The notes beneath the pieces were generated by a model. That model saw only the letters and a program-made list of their open reading frames with translations, made no database searches and was not told the DNA's origin. Position numbers and translations under genes: made by a program. A stretch of DNA of 64,000 nt from Acephala macrosclerotiorum (Eukaryota > Ascomycota > Leotiomycetes > Helotiales > Mollisiaceae), in NCBI GenBank assembly GCA_014904845.1, contig MU119362.1, positions 1 through 64,000 on the forward strand, in the 5' to 3' direction. Position 1 is the first letter of the stretch. Each line of letters starts with the position of its first letter. Shown one piece after another: positions 21,347-34,536 of the stretch.

Positions 21347-22225
21347 TGCTGGAGTGATGTGCGACCAAACTTTAAGATGTCCGTCGAATACTAGAACAAT
21401 GGTTTTTCTGAGACATCAATAGCAACATCAATTTATACAATTACACTGAACTGAATTTCTCACATTCAATAGTTCGTGTGCTCTTGGCGCTTCCTGCTGC
21501 ACTCTACACTCTTCATTTGATGACCGTGTCAATCCACCAAGCTCGCTTATGCCCCCCCCTTTTTATCGCTTATTTTGAGCCGCGAGCCAATCCCAAGATG
21601 ACCTGCTGAACTTCGAAAGGAACACATTCAAGTAGTTGCTATCGTGATCACATTGCTGTGTTTTTGTCTCGGTTATCGAAATGCCTTGGAGCTCGCCATT
21701 TCATTGTCTTACACAACCTAGTACACTCGAGCTCAGATGTGCCTAAAACCAAACTTTTGACTGACTGCAGAACTGCATCTGTTTCTCTTTAAGATGCGGG
21801 ATCTTGGTATGAAATCACAGTGCCCCAGATCATACGGTCAGTAGCGAAATCAGCTTCCACCCTGAACACTCACGGAATTTAAACTCAGCCACACCGCCCA
21901 TGTCCGGTTTCCTGATGCTTTTACCCCGCGTTTGCTGACTCAGTAAAGCAAAGTGAGCACCGGGGGGTGCGTTAATTCGTGACCCATCAACTGAAGAACA
22001 TCGAATATATCTCAACGACCACAATAATTGGAAACTCCTTTTGCGGGAGGAAAATGATCTTTGAGGCGAGATAAATATTTTATCCTCTTTTCAAGTGGTC
22101 GCGAAGCCGGGGTTGTCCAATATTTTGAGGGTGCAAACTTTGGTTGGGTCACGAATTAGTACACCCCCTGGTGGAGCCTCGAAACTTAATTTCTGCCTAA
22201 GGATTAAAACTCCAGCACGTACCAC
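21347..22225. other. intergenic region between SET pseudogene and LTR element
   Basis: Base composition is normal and I see no gene. It may include decayed 3' sequence of the SET-domain gene. It stays unmutated right up to the retrotransposon border. Confidence 0.6.
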
Positions 22226-22421
22226 TGTTACCATGTATCCGGTCGGGTTGTAGAGGAAGAAGAGATCAACGATATCGCCAGCGGGTCAATTGATACAAGT
22301 TTTTAATTGAAAAAAAAGATGAATTCTTTTCCAACTACGAAGCAAATATTGCCTTTAAGTACGCAATAGTACTACGCTAGTAATTCTTGCCGAAATCACT
22401 TGATCAAACTAATCTTTTACA
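22226..22421. repeat. left LTR of the degraded retrotransposon
   Basis: Starts TGTTACCATGTATCCGG and ends CTTTTACA. Its outer half is unmutated, while its inner half shows C-to-T changes relative to the right LTR (for example CTAATCTTTTACA here against CTAACCCCTTACA there). Confidence 0.85.
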
Positions 22422-25400
22422 ATCATTTATTGTTTTTATTACTCGAAAACTTTTTCAAGTAAACAATTATTTAATTACTTTTTATACTATGCAATAAATC
22501 TATATTACTAGTATTTTTTTATCGAGTTCGTAATTGATTTTTGTTCTCTATATAAATTTTTATCTAAAAAATAAAATACGAGTTTATTAATGTTTTTATC
22601 GAAAAAATCGAAAAAATATATTTAATAATCAAAATAAAAAATATTAATACAATTAAAAAAAAAAAGTCTAAAAATTAAATAATTACTTTTAAATATATTT
22701 ACTATTTGTATTTTTTTTTTTATATTCGTATTTTTATTACGATCTCGAGTTCAATTATATTTTCGAAATTAAAACTCGATTTAAAATTACTTTAAATAAT
22801 AAATTCTTTTTTCAATACAACGTTAATATCTATTTTTATTATTATTTTTTCGATTTTTAAATTACGATTTTACAATAATTTTTTTCATACATCGAAATTT
22901 TTTTATACTTAATAATATTTAATTATTTTTATATATATTATAATCAAATTTAATAAAAATTAATTTTTACGATTTAATAATTTTATAAACGTTTAATATG
23001 TACTTACTTTAAACTAATTACATAATAATCGTATAAATTACATTTTTAGTATTTTTTTTAATTTTTTTATAATTATTTATTTTTACTTATAAATAGTAAT
23101 CGATTTATTCGAATTAAAAAAACGTATTAATATTTTCAATATTTTATTCAATTTTTTTATTTCGTATTTCGTAAAAACAATTTATAAATTTTAATCGATT
23201 GATTATAATTCTTTTTCGATCGAATAAAAAATAACGAATAAATTCGTAAACAAAATCGTTTTACGTAACGTTAATAATACGCGAAAAATTAATAAAATAT
23301 TAATTGAAATTAGTATTAATAGCGAATATTAAATATATAAAAATTTAATAAACAATCGATTTATTTAATCGAATAAACGATTAATATAAATATAATATAT
23401 TTTAAAATATATATATAAAATTAAAATAAAAATATAAATATAAAAAAAATCAAATAAATTTACTAGTAATTATTTATTCGAAAATATATTATTATAAAAA
23501 ATATTACTTTTAAAATTTAAAATTATAATTAAAATTTTATTTATTATTTTTATATATTATATTATTATTATTTTTTTTTAATAATATATATTTTAATCGA
23601 ATATAAAAACAAATTTTTTAATTATAATACGAATTATTAGCGTAATAATTATATACAATTATTTATATTTTAATAAAAATAAAAAATAAAATTGAATAAA
23701 AAAACTATTATTACTATTTATTAACGTATATTAAAATAATTAATTTACGCGATTCAATAAAAATCGAATAATAAAATCTCGTAAAAAGTCTTTTAAAAAA
23801 TTGAAATTATACAAATAATTTATTTATTTGATTTTTGTATATTATAATTTGATATAATTATCGAAAGAAATTTATCGAAATAATACAATTATAAAAATAT
23901 TGATTTTTATTAGTTTTTTTAAATCGATTATATTATTTGTTTTATTCGTTTAATTTATTAAAATTAAATTTTTTTTATAAAAATTTTAATAATAAATAAT
24001 AAATTTTAAAATATTGTAGAAGGGCAATGGAGCACAAAGCAAAAAGGCCCAACCGTAGGTCAGTTCGTCTTAGCCAGTGGGCTAGACTCATCCGAAGTAA
24101 TCCGTAATCCGTAAATCAATCAATCAATCAGTCAGAGTAGAAGTAGAAAGGGTTGTTGATTAGTCTATAGTGAGCGAAAGCTCCTTATGTACTAGAAGAC
24201 ACGTGACCAGCACTGCCCTCGAAACTAGCTATTTACAAGGATTTTGAAGGGAGAGCATATAGCCCCACCACAATATTATACTTTAATATAAAATCAATTT
24301 TTAATCGATTATTATAAAAAACTTTATTATTAAATACTAAAATCGATAATATTATCGTTTTTTTAATTATATTTTAAAATGTTTATAGTATTATTTCTCG
24401 TAAAACGTTTAAATAATCGAATAAATTTATTTAAAATACTATAAATCGATATATTAAAAGATTTTATTAAATTTTTCGTGAAAACTTTTTGAATTTAATA
24501 GTTTTTTTTTATTATTTTTTATCAATTTTATTATTTATTAATAGTTTTTCGATTTATTCGATTACAATTTTTAGTATTCAATAAAATTTTCTTTAAATTT
24601 AAATTTGTTCGATTTACTTCGATTTTATAATCACGATTTTAATAATAAATTTATATATTTTATTATTACAATATTTAAACTTTAAATTTTTGATTAATAA
24701 TTTTTTTATTTTAAAATTATTTTAAACTCGATTTTATATATTGTTTATAGTTTCGAAAAAATATATTTTGTATTATTATTCAATAAATACTAAAATCAAT
24801 ATAATATTTTTTATCGAATTTATTAATTTGAAAAAAAATAAAAAAAAATAATAATTTGTTTAATTCGTTTAATCGTTCGTTTAAAATACGAATATTAATA
24901 TTTGTTACTCGATTAATAATAATTAAAATATCGATCAACTTTTAAATTTTAATTCGAATAAAAAATGCAATTAATAGAAAATATATATATAATTCGATTT
25001 TATTAAAAAATTCGAAGCATATTATATTTTTATTTACGTAATAAATTAATGAAATATAACGAGAATTAATATTTATATTAAAAAATATTAAATATTTTCT
25101 ATTGACTATAAAAAAAAATAATTAAATATATAATAAAATGATTTTTATTAAATTTATAGACTTTTTTATAAACGTTATTAAAACTAATAATTATATTAAA
25201 CGATTTTTGCTTATAATAAATTTTAATATTTTTTTATTATTCGATTTTTTTTATATATTTTTTTTTATTAAATTATTTTACATTAAAAATAAACGAAAAT
25301 ATATATATTTTTTTTTTCGTACGAATATCTCGAAATATAATTTGTTTCGAGAATTTATTATTTAACGACAATAATAATTAATAAAATATTTAATAATATT

Positions 25401-28400
25401 CTAATTAATTATTTAAAAAATATTTTTATTTTTTTTTATTAATTTTTTTTTTAATAATTGAAAACGTAAAAAAATTTATTTTTATTAATTTTTTAAGTTT
25501 ATTAAAATCTATTTAAAAAATAATTATTTTATTCGCTTTTTTAATTATTCAATTAAAATTTACGAAATTATTTTTTAAATACTTAAAAACTTTCACGTTT
25601 TTTAAATTGAATTTTTTTATTGTACTAATAAACGACGCAAATTTAATTATTAAAATTTTATTTATAAAAATTTCAATTTCTATTATTCGATCAAATTTTA
25701 TTTTAATATTATTTGTTTTTTCAATTTTGATTATTTAATCGAATTCGATTTTTTTTTTATTTTTTTTTGAATTATTCGTATTTGTAATAATATTTTCTAT
25801 ATTTGATTTTTTATTTTTTTTTTATTTTTAAATATTATATTTATTTTACAATTAATTGATTAAATCGATCGAAATTAATTACTTTTTTTAATATTACACT
25901 ATAAAACTTGAGAAATCTAATAAATAATAAACTTTAAACTATATTTTCAATATTTATTGAAACTTTTTACGATTTATATTTTATATATAAACTATTTATA
26001 TATTTCGTATTAAAAAATATTTAAAGTATATTATATAATTAATCGTTCAATATTATTCGATTGATTTTTAATCGAAATTAAATATTATTTAATTTGAAAT
26101 ACGCGATTTTTATTTAATTTAAATTAATAATTTCTAAAAACTAATTTTTAAATTTAAAAATTATAAAATTTAAAATATTATTAGATTTTTATTCGTTTGA
26201 TTTTTTATTCGTTAAAATTAAAATTAAAAACCTTTTATTATTTTTATTAATATAATAAAATACACAATTTAAATTAAAATATTTTAACGAATCGTAATAC
26301 GAATCGATTTTATAAAAAAATTTGAAAATATATTTGAATTGAATTCTCGAAATTATTATTAATAATAAATATTTCAAATTATATTTTTTAAATACTATTA
26401 CATTTTTTAAATAATACTTTTTAAAATATTTGAAATTTTTCAAAATTCTCATATAATATAATACACATTTGCAAATAAAAATTATAAATCGAAATTCGAT
26501 CAATTTTCTAAATATATTCTTCTTTTTACAATTTAAATTCTACGAAATTTATAATTTTTTTTATTCGTCGATCAATTTAATCGTTATTAAATCGAGCAAA
26601 TTTATATAATATTCAATAATTCGATCAATTTTAATTAATACAACTATAAAATCGATATTATAATTAATCTCGTTCAAATTTAAAACCGATAAAAACACAT
26701 TTTTTTACATCGAATAAAATTTAATTATTGTAAAATAATTTATCGAATAATTATTTTTTAATTATTTTTCGAAATATATTTAACTAATATTAATCGAAAT
26801 CTAATATTTTTTTAAATTGATTACTCGAAAAACTTTTATTTTAATAGTATATAACGAAAAAGCAAAAAATAAAAAATATTAATTACAAATTGAAAATTGA
26901 AATAATTAAATAATACTCGAAATATCGCAATATATATTAACTTTTTATTAAATCGTTAATTATTATATTAATCAAATCGATAAATTATACGCGTTACATT
27001 TGAAAATATAAACGCGATAACGTTTTCGATTTTAAAATCGCGAGCGCAATTTATATTAAATCGTAATTTTTAAATTAGTGTATTTTAAAAATGTAATTTT
27101 CAAAATTAATTACAAAAATAATTTTAATAATTTCAAATTATTTTTAAATAATTTATTAAATGCAATTGCACGCAATTAAACAAAAAAAAAATAATTAAAA
27201 AAAATTATAAAAAAAATAAAATTTCGAAATTAAAAATCGAAAATTATAATTAATAAATCGAAAATTTCGTTTAATAAAATATTAATACACTTTTTCGTGT
27301 ATTAATATTAAAAATTTTAAATAATCGTTTTTAATTAATTAATTATTTTAATACGTAATTTATTTTTTAAATTTTTTTTAAAAATAAATTATTATCAAAA
27401 TTTAATAAAATCGTAAATTGCATTTATAATACGTTATTAATTAGAAAATTAAAAAAAATAAAATTTAAATAATAATAAATTATTAAAACGCGTTTATATA
27501 AAATTAATTCTATTTTTAATTTTTAAATTAAATCGAATTAATCGTACAATAATTATATGATTTTAATATAATAATATTTTTTATAATATTAATTTTTATA
27601 CAAATCTCAAAAAAAATACATTTTAAAACTTTAATAAAATTTAATAATTTACAAAATCGAATACGCGTTAATTTATATAGTTTGCGTATATATTCGTTTT
27701 TCGATTTATTTCTAGAATCGATAGAATTATTTGTAATTTTTTTTGCTTATTATTTAATACTACGAAATTTCAATATATATAAATTTTAAAATCGTTTATA
27801 TAATATTTTTTTATTTTTAAATTATAAAATTTTTTAATTTAAATCGTAGTTTTCGAATTATTTAAACTAATAAACAAATAAAAACTTTTTTATCGTATAT
27901 CGAATTTTCGACTTTTTTTTTTTTTTTTAAAGCGTTTTAAATTATTATTAAATTATTTAATTTAAAATCTTTTTCAAATTTAAATTCTTTCGATTAATAT
28001 TTTTTTATTTATTTATTCAAATTTATTACTATTTATTAAATTATTCAACGTCGATTTTTATTTACTAATATTAATCAATCAAATTAAATTCTTTTTTATT
28101 TTATTAAATATATAATACATCTAAAAAATATAATTCAATATTAAAACTATTAAAAAATATTTATAAACTTTAATATATCGAATATTAAATACTAAAAATA
28201 CTTTTAAACTTTATCAATTTCAATTTACAATTATTTTTATTTTAATATATTTATATCAAATAAAAAAAATAATTATTTAAATCAATTTCTTAACGAGTCC
28301 AATAATTAATAAATAATTTATTAATTCAAAGAATTATTTCATATTATAATATATAAATATATACTTTACTCGTTTACTTATAAAATAATTACTATTATTA

Positions 28401-31400
28401 AAATATACTATTTTTAATTAATCGAATATTAAAATCAAATATTCTATAAAAAAAAAATTTATTTTATTTTACATATATTATATATAAATTTTACTTTATT
28501 CAAATCGCGTATAATAATTTCTAACTACGAATATATATTAATAACTCGTAAAACTATAAAATAAAAAAATTTAATCAATTTAATCAATATACAATATCAA
28601 TATAAATTTAAATTTTATAATCGATTTCAACGATTTAAATAATTTGTAGATTTTATTATATTAATATACTTAATATAATTTGCATTATAAAATCGTATTT
28701 CTAATTCGAATAAACTAATATATTTATTTTACAAACTGTAAAAAAAAATCAAATTATTCGAAAAATAATTATAATTCTCGTAAATATATTTAAAATAAAA
28801 ATAAAATTCGTATTTTATTATATATTTCGTTAATTACTTATTTTATTTTACGTATAAAAAAATTAAAATTATTTCAAAAATTAATTTAAATTTTACTAAT
28901 TTATATCGCAATATATATATTTTCTTTAAATCAAAATTTTTCAAATTCTTTAAATTAAATCTTTTAAAAACTATTATTCAATAATATTAAAAACTCGTAA
29001 TAAAACGTTTTTACTTTAAATTATTAAATTTTAACGATTAAAATTTCTATACTTTTAAATATTTTAATTGTTTTTAAATAAATCTTTTTAAATCAATTAT
29101 TAAATTAACGTTTAATTTATTTAATATTTTATTATAAAATTTATTTATTATTTTATTTTTTATTTTATTTATTGTTTTAATTTTATTATTAAAAATTATT
29201 TTATTTAATTAAATTTTATTTCGTTTATTAATTAATACTATATTTATTATTATACGCTTTTAATTTTTAATTCAAAATATAATAATATAGCAAATAAATA
29301 TACGATTCAATTTATTAAATATTTTATAATAAAATATAACAAATTACAAAATTATATTTATTTAATTTATTTTATTATTTAATTATACGTTTATATATTG
29401 AATTTTCATTATATAAAATAATTTAAAATACTTTATAATTTAAATAAACAATTATAAAATATTTATTTTCAATTACGAATTATTTGTATTTTATTAAACA
29501 TTTTATAATAATTAACGTTTTTCGTTTAATAATTGTATATTTGATTTTAGTATTTACTAATTTAAAAAATATAAATATTATTATTCGTTTATTCGATCGA
29601 TCTTTAAAAGTAATTCGTATTTTTAAAATAAATTTTAAAATTTAAAACAATATTTTATTAATACTTTTATTACTACAATCGATTATTAAATAAAATTAAA
29701 ACTTTTAATTCGTTTTTATTATTATATTTTTTATAATTACATTTTTAATATAATTAAAATTTGTTTACTAAAAATTCGTTTATTTTTATAGTTTTTCGAT
29801 TTATTTTATTTTAATCAAAAATTTAATTAATTTTTTTTTTATTTAAATAAATTTTATCAAATTTTTATTATATTTTTCAATATTTAATTTTTTTTTTTTT
29901 TTATAAAATTTATAAAAACTTCTATTAAATATACTCGTTTTAAATTTAATATATAATTTAATTTATCGAGTATAAAAATGTAAAAAAACGAAATTAATTA
30001 TATAAACGTATTTAATTTTTTTCAATAATTTAAAATAGTTTAATTTTTTATAATATCGTAATATTTTATTATTAATTTAACTTTTTCAAATAAATTTTAA
30101 AATTTAATAATTTCTAAAAAATCTATAAAAAAAGTAAATTTTATTAAAATTAAAATATATTAATTCAAAAACGATTTATAGAAAATAATAATTTTTTAAT
30201 ATTTAATATATAAAATTAAAATTTTTAATGAAATTTATATAATCGTTTATAAATAAAATAAAAATGTAATTTTTATAGTTTTCGATTAATATAAAAAATG
30301 TTTTCGATTTTTTTTTCTTAAAAAATAATTTATATATTAAATTTATAAATTGAATATACGTATAAAAAACTTTTTTTAATTTTTGATTTATTCGCTTATA
30401 TACGTATTAATCGTAAAAAGTAATAAATATCGAGCGATATTTATATTTTTTTTTCATTCGAAAAATTTAATATTCGTTATTAATATTAATAATAAAATAT
30501 ACTTTAAATTTATTTTTAATAATTAAATTTAATATTTTTTTTTATTTTGTATATCGAATAAATCGATTTAATTATATATTTATTTATTAAAATATAATTA
30601 TATATTAAACGTAAATTTTAAAAAAAAAAAATTTTAAAAAAAATAAAATAATAACATTTTATTTATTAATTATTTTTATAATAATTTTTATTTTACATAT
30701 AATTAAAAATATATAATTCGCGAATTTCTATTTTTTTTAAATATATAATTTAAATTTGTTTATAATAATTTTTATATTCGATTGAAAATCAATATTATAT
30801 TTAATTAAATCAATTAATTTAATTTTTTTTTAAATTTTTCGTAAAAAACTTTTTGTACGTATATAAAAATCGTTTAATTTTATTTATTTTTTTTAATATA
30901 TTTACTATAATTTCTATAATTATATTATTAATTTCGAATTTTTTTTTTTTTTTTTTTTTTTACGAGTCTTTAAACAATTAACGTTTCGAGACACGACGTA
31001 TAATAAAAAATTTACTCGTTTAATGTATACTAAAAAGTTTAATTATTGTTTATAATAAAATAAAATTATTTATTTCAATTTTCGAGAATTTCTTTAAATT
31101 TATTCAATTTATATTTATTTTAATAATTAAATAAATAATATAATTTAAATTTTTTTCGTTAATTAAATATATTTTAATTACGTTTTCAAAAATAAATTAT
31201 TTAAACAAAATAATAATTAAATATACGTATATAATTCGCTTTTTATATTATTAAAAATTAAAATAATAAAATTTATTGATATTTTTTATATTTATTATAT
31301 TATACTAAAAATTAAATAACTTTTTTAGTATTAAAAATTTTTTTTTTTTGCTCGTTATTCTCGTAAATAATTATATTAAAAATATTATTTACAATTTTTT

Positions 31401-34130
31401 TTTTTATTATTAAAATCATTTACTAAATACGAGAATTAAATAATAATATTTTATAAAAAGCTTTTCGATAAAATTCGACGAATTATTTTATTATTATTTC
31501 GAATAATAATATTATAATTTTCGTATTTAATAATTATTTTTATTTTATATATATAATTAAAATTTAATAAAAACTCGTATTTTAATTCAATCGAAAATAT
31601 ATATACTTTAATTTTAATTACAATTTCAATTACGTTTATCGAAATAAAAACGTATTTTTTAAATATAATTTATTAGTCGTTTGTAAATCGAACGAATAAA
31701 TTTTTATTATAATAAATTATAAATTTAAAATATTTAATAATTTTTAATTCGATAAATTTTATTATTAATTTTCTATTTAATAAAATTAATTTTATTTTCT
31801 AATTATTTATTTAAATAATAATAAAAATAAATTTTATTTTTGTATTTTAAAAAATTTCAATAATTATTTTCAAAATAATATTATTTTGAATTATTATCGA
31901 TAAAATAAAATTTTTAAACGATTTTTTATAACGATAAATCGATTTTAAATTTTGTAATTTTAAAATAAATTAAAAAATTGATTTAATGTAATATGTAATA
32001 TTTTTATTATTAAAATATTTCGTACTTTAAATTGATTTTAATTTTACATTTTTTTAATAAATATTAAAAATAATACGTTTTTTTTAAAAATTAAAATTTT
32101 ATTGAATATTTAATTAATAAAAATTTTTTATTTTTATTTTTTTTTTTTGATTTAATATATTCTATTTTTTCAATTTTTTTTTCTAGTTTGAAAAAATAAA
32201 TTTATAATTACATTTTTTTATTATAAATAATATTAAAATTTTTATCGTAATAACGTATTTATTATTGTAATCTAATAAAAAAATCGATAATTAATTTTGT
32301 AATATTCACTAAAATTGATTTGAAAAACGTTAATTAATTCGTAGAAATAAAGCGTTTTAAGAATTTGTTATTTAATACAATTATTACAAATTTAATTTGT
32401 AAATCGATTTTTATTATTATAATTAGAAAAATAGTATTTAAAATATATTCAAAGAATTTATTTGTATTCGATCTATATATATAATTAATAATATAATTCG
32501 TTAAAATTGCAATTACGAAAATTATTTAATTCGTAAATTGTTAATTAATTTAAAATAAATTTCGATAAAATTTTAAAATTTTTATTTTATTAATTTTTCG
32601 TTAATTAACGTTTTATTATTTTTAAAAAATTTGAAATTTTAAATAATTCGATATAAAATAATTAATATTAAAACAATTTCAATAAATAATATTTATTTTA
32701 ATATTTAATATTAGTTTTTTTTTACTATTTTTAAATTTAATCGCAAATTGAAAAAATATATAATTAAATTAATTTTCGAATCTATAGTTTTAAATAGTGA
32801 AAACTACTATTATTTATTAAAATTGTATTTAAATTCTAATTAATTGAATCAATTAATTCAATTACTATTATTAAAACGATTTAAACAATATTAGTTTATT
32901 TTAAATATTTTTAATTTTATATATCGTATAAATAGTTTTTTTTATATTTGAATATATAATATTATTTTTAATTAATATCTCGATATAAAATATTAATCGA
33001 TTTTTGATTTTATTTTCTTTAAATTTATTTATTACTCGAAAAATTAAAATTAAAATTTTAATCTTTTTATCGTTTTTAATTTTCGAATAAAATTTATTCG
33101 CACGAATCAAATATTACTATATTAATTCTATTACTCTTTATTAAAAACTGATTATCTCTTTTAAAAATTCAATCGTACGAATAAATAGAATTTTTGTATT
33201 TATTTTGAATTTTTTTTTAAAATCGATTTTTAAAGTATTTTAATCGTTTTAAATTTTAATTAATAAATCGTTATATTATAATAAAATTTTTAATTAATCA
33301 TTTAAATTTTTCAAATAATTTCAAAATAAAAACTTATAAAACTTTTTCTTATTATTTTCATTTATTAAATCTAACGAATTAATTTTAATAAATAATTTAA
33401 TATTACTTATAAAATACTCGAGTTTTTTACAATTATTTCGTTTTTCGTAGAATTTACGAATTTCAATACTCATTTTAATAATTAATAGTAATTGCATAAT
33501 AATAACTATTTTTTAATTAAATTCTATCAAATTATACTCTTTAAACAATTTTTTTTTAAAATCGCTAACTTCGATTTTTCTATTAATTATTTACGATTTT
33601 TTTCTCGAGATTATTTAATTAAATAATTTTTTTTATTACTATTTACTATAAATCTTTTTTTTTAAAAAGTTTAATTAATTCAATTTTTGTTTATTTACTA
33701 TTATTAAATAATATTCGAAATTAACAATAAATTCTAAGTAAAAAATATAATATTCTAATAAATTTAAATATATTAAAATAAAAATTTTAATAAAATCAAA
33801 TAAAATTAATATTTAAATTCTTAAAAAAATCAATAAAATCAAATAAAAATTTTAATATAAAAAATCCGAAAAATATTCTATTTTTTTCGAATTATATTAT
33901 TAGTCTCTCGAGTACTTTAATATAAGTTCGATAATCGTTAATATTTATTAATTTTAATATTACTCGATTTAATCGAATTACAAATATTATACGATTCACT
34001 CAATATATAGTCTCGAAAAATTACAAAATTCCAAGTCTTTAATTTCTATGCATTTCAATCTAATACACTTAAAATAAACTCTTTAGTTTTTCTCTAATAA
34101 TCGTTTTTATTTCTTTGTGTAAATTACTAT
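22422..34130. other. AT-rich, RIP-mutated interior without coding capacity
   Basis: Apart from the solo LTR, roughly 11.4 kb are almost only A and T. Many of the remaining G and C bases occur as CG dinucleotides. Stops are dense in all frames, and the few open frames above 60 codons are compositional accidents. I find no rRNA, tRNA or gene here. Confidence 0.85.
24015..24272. mobile_element. unmutated 258-bp solo LTR inside the AT-rich block
   Basis: An island of normal base composition. It starts TGTAGAAGGGCAATGG and ends AGCCCCACCACA, so it has the TG...CA form, and is flanked by ATAT on both sides (24011-24014 and 24273-24276). The interior has short tandem motifs (GTAATCC twice, then AATC four times). 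There is no RIP signature. It is unrelated by eye to the LTRs of the host element. Simplest reading: a different retrotransposon inserted later and recombined down to one LTR. The 4-bp AT-only duplication is weak evidence by itself. Confidence 0.75.
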
Positions 34131-34325
34131 TATTACTATATATTCAATCGAATTATATAAAAAAAAAAAATTAACAATATCGCCAGTAGATCAATTAATG
34201 CAAATTTTTGATTAAAAAAAAAAAAATTTCTTTTCCAACTACAAAGCAAATACTGCCTTTAAGTACGCAATAGCACCACGCTAGTAATTCTTGCCGAAGT
34301 CACCTGATCAAACTAACCCCTTACA
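34131..34325. repeat. right LTR of the degraded retrotransposon
   Basis: Aligns base for base with the left LTR. Its inner (left) half carries the transitions (TATTACTATATATTC against TGTTACCATGTATCC), while its outer half is intact and ends CCCCTTACA. Confidence 0.85.
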
Positions 34326-34536
34326 CCACCTAACCTTCTCCTAGTGGCTGGCTAGCGATTGGCTAAGACGATGCCACCATTGCCGTGCGGCTGCCTTCAG
34401 CTGAAGTCGTATGAGCACCAGCCTGGATTTAAACTCCATTCCCAATTCAACGGATAACTTCGCATGCGTGCCGATTCTGTGACCAATTTTCACTGAGAAC
34501 CCATTTCCCTAATAGTTTCGAAAGCCTAGTCCGACA
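34326..34536 (+). promoter_or_regulatory. short 5' flank of the HET-NACHT-ankyrin gene
   Basis: Only about 210 bp of ordinary sequence separate the retrotransposon from the start codon. There is no clear TATA box. The promoter must be very short, lie partly in the LTR, or have been displaced 12 kb away by the insertion. Confidence 0.4.

Larger units (their letters stand above)
22226..34325. mobile_element. 12.1-kb RIP-degraded LTR retrotransposon (possibly nested)
   Basis: Two direct repeats of 196 and 195 bp bound a block of extreme AT content. They align throughout, with differences dominated by C-to-T and G-to-A. The ends fit TG...CA, and the flanks give a 4-5 bp target duplication ((A)CCAC at 22221-22225 and 34325/34326-34329). 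No intact gag or pol frame survives: long AT-rich open frames encode only Lys/Asn/Ile/Phe/Leu/Tyr. I could not identify reverse transcriptase or integrase motifs, so the superfamily is unknown. Total length exceeds a typical 5-8 kb element, so further nested and equally mutated insertions are likely. One later insertion, a solo LTR, is clear. Confidence 0.85.

Noticed and set aside
24110..24140. Short AATC repeats, considered as a CRISPR-like or satellite array
   Set aside because: Only a few 4-bp units within a solo LTR; no spacers.
25138..25365. Open frame in the AT-rich block
   Set aside because: Composition-driven Phe/Ile/Lys/Asn string with no motif; the same holds for the frames at 26189-26503 and 32901-33110.
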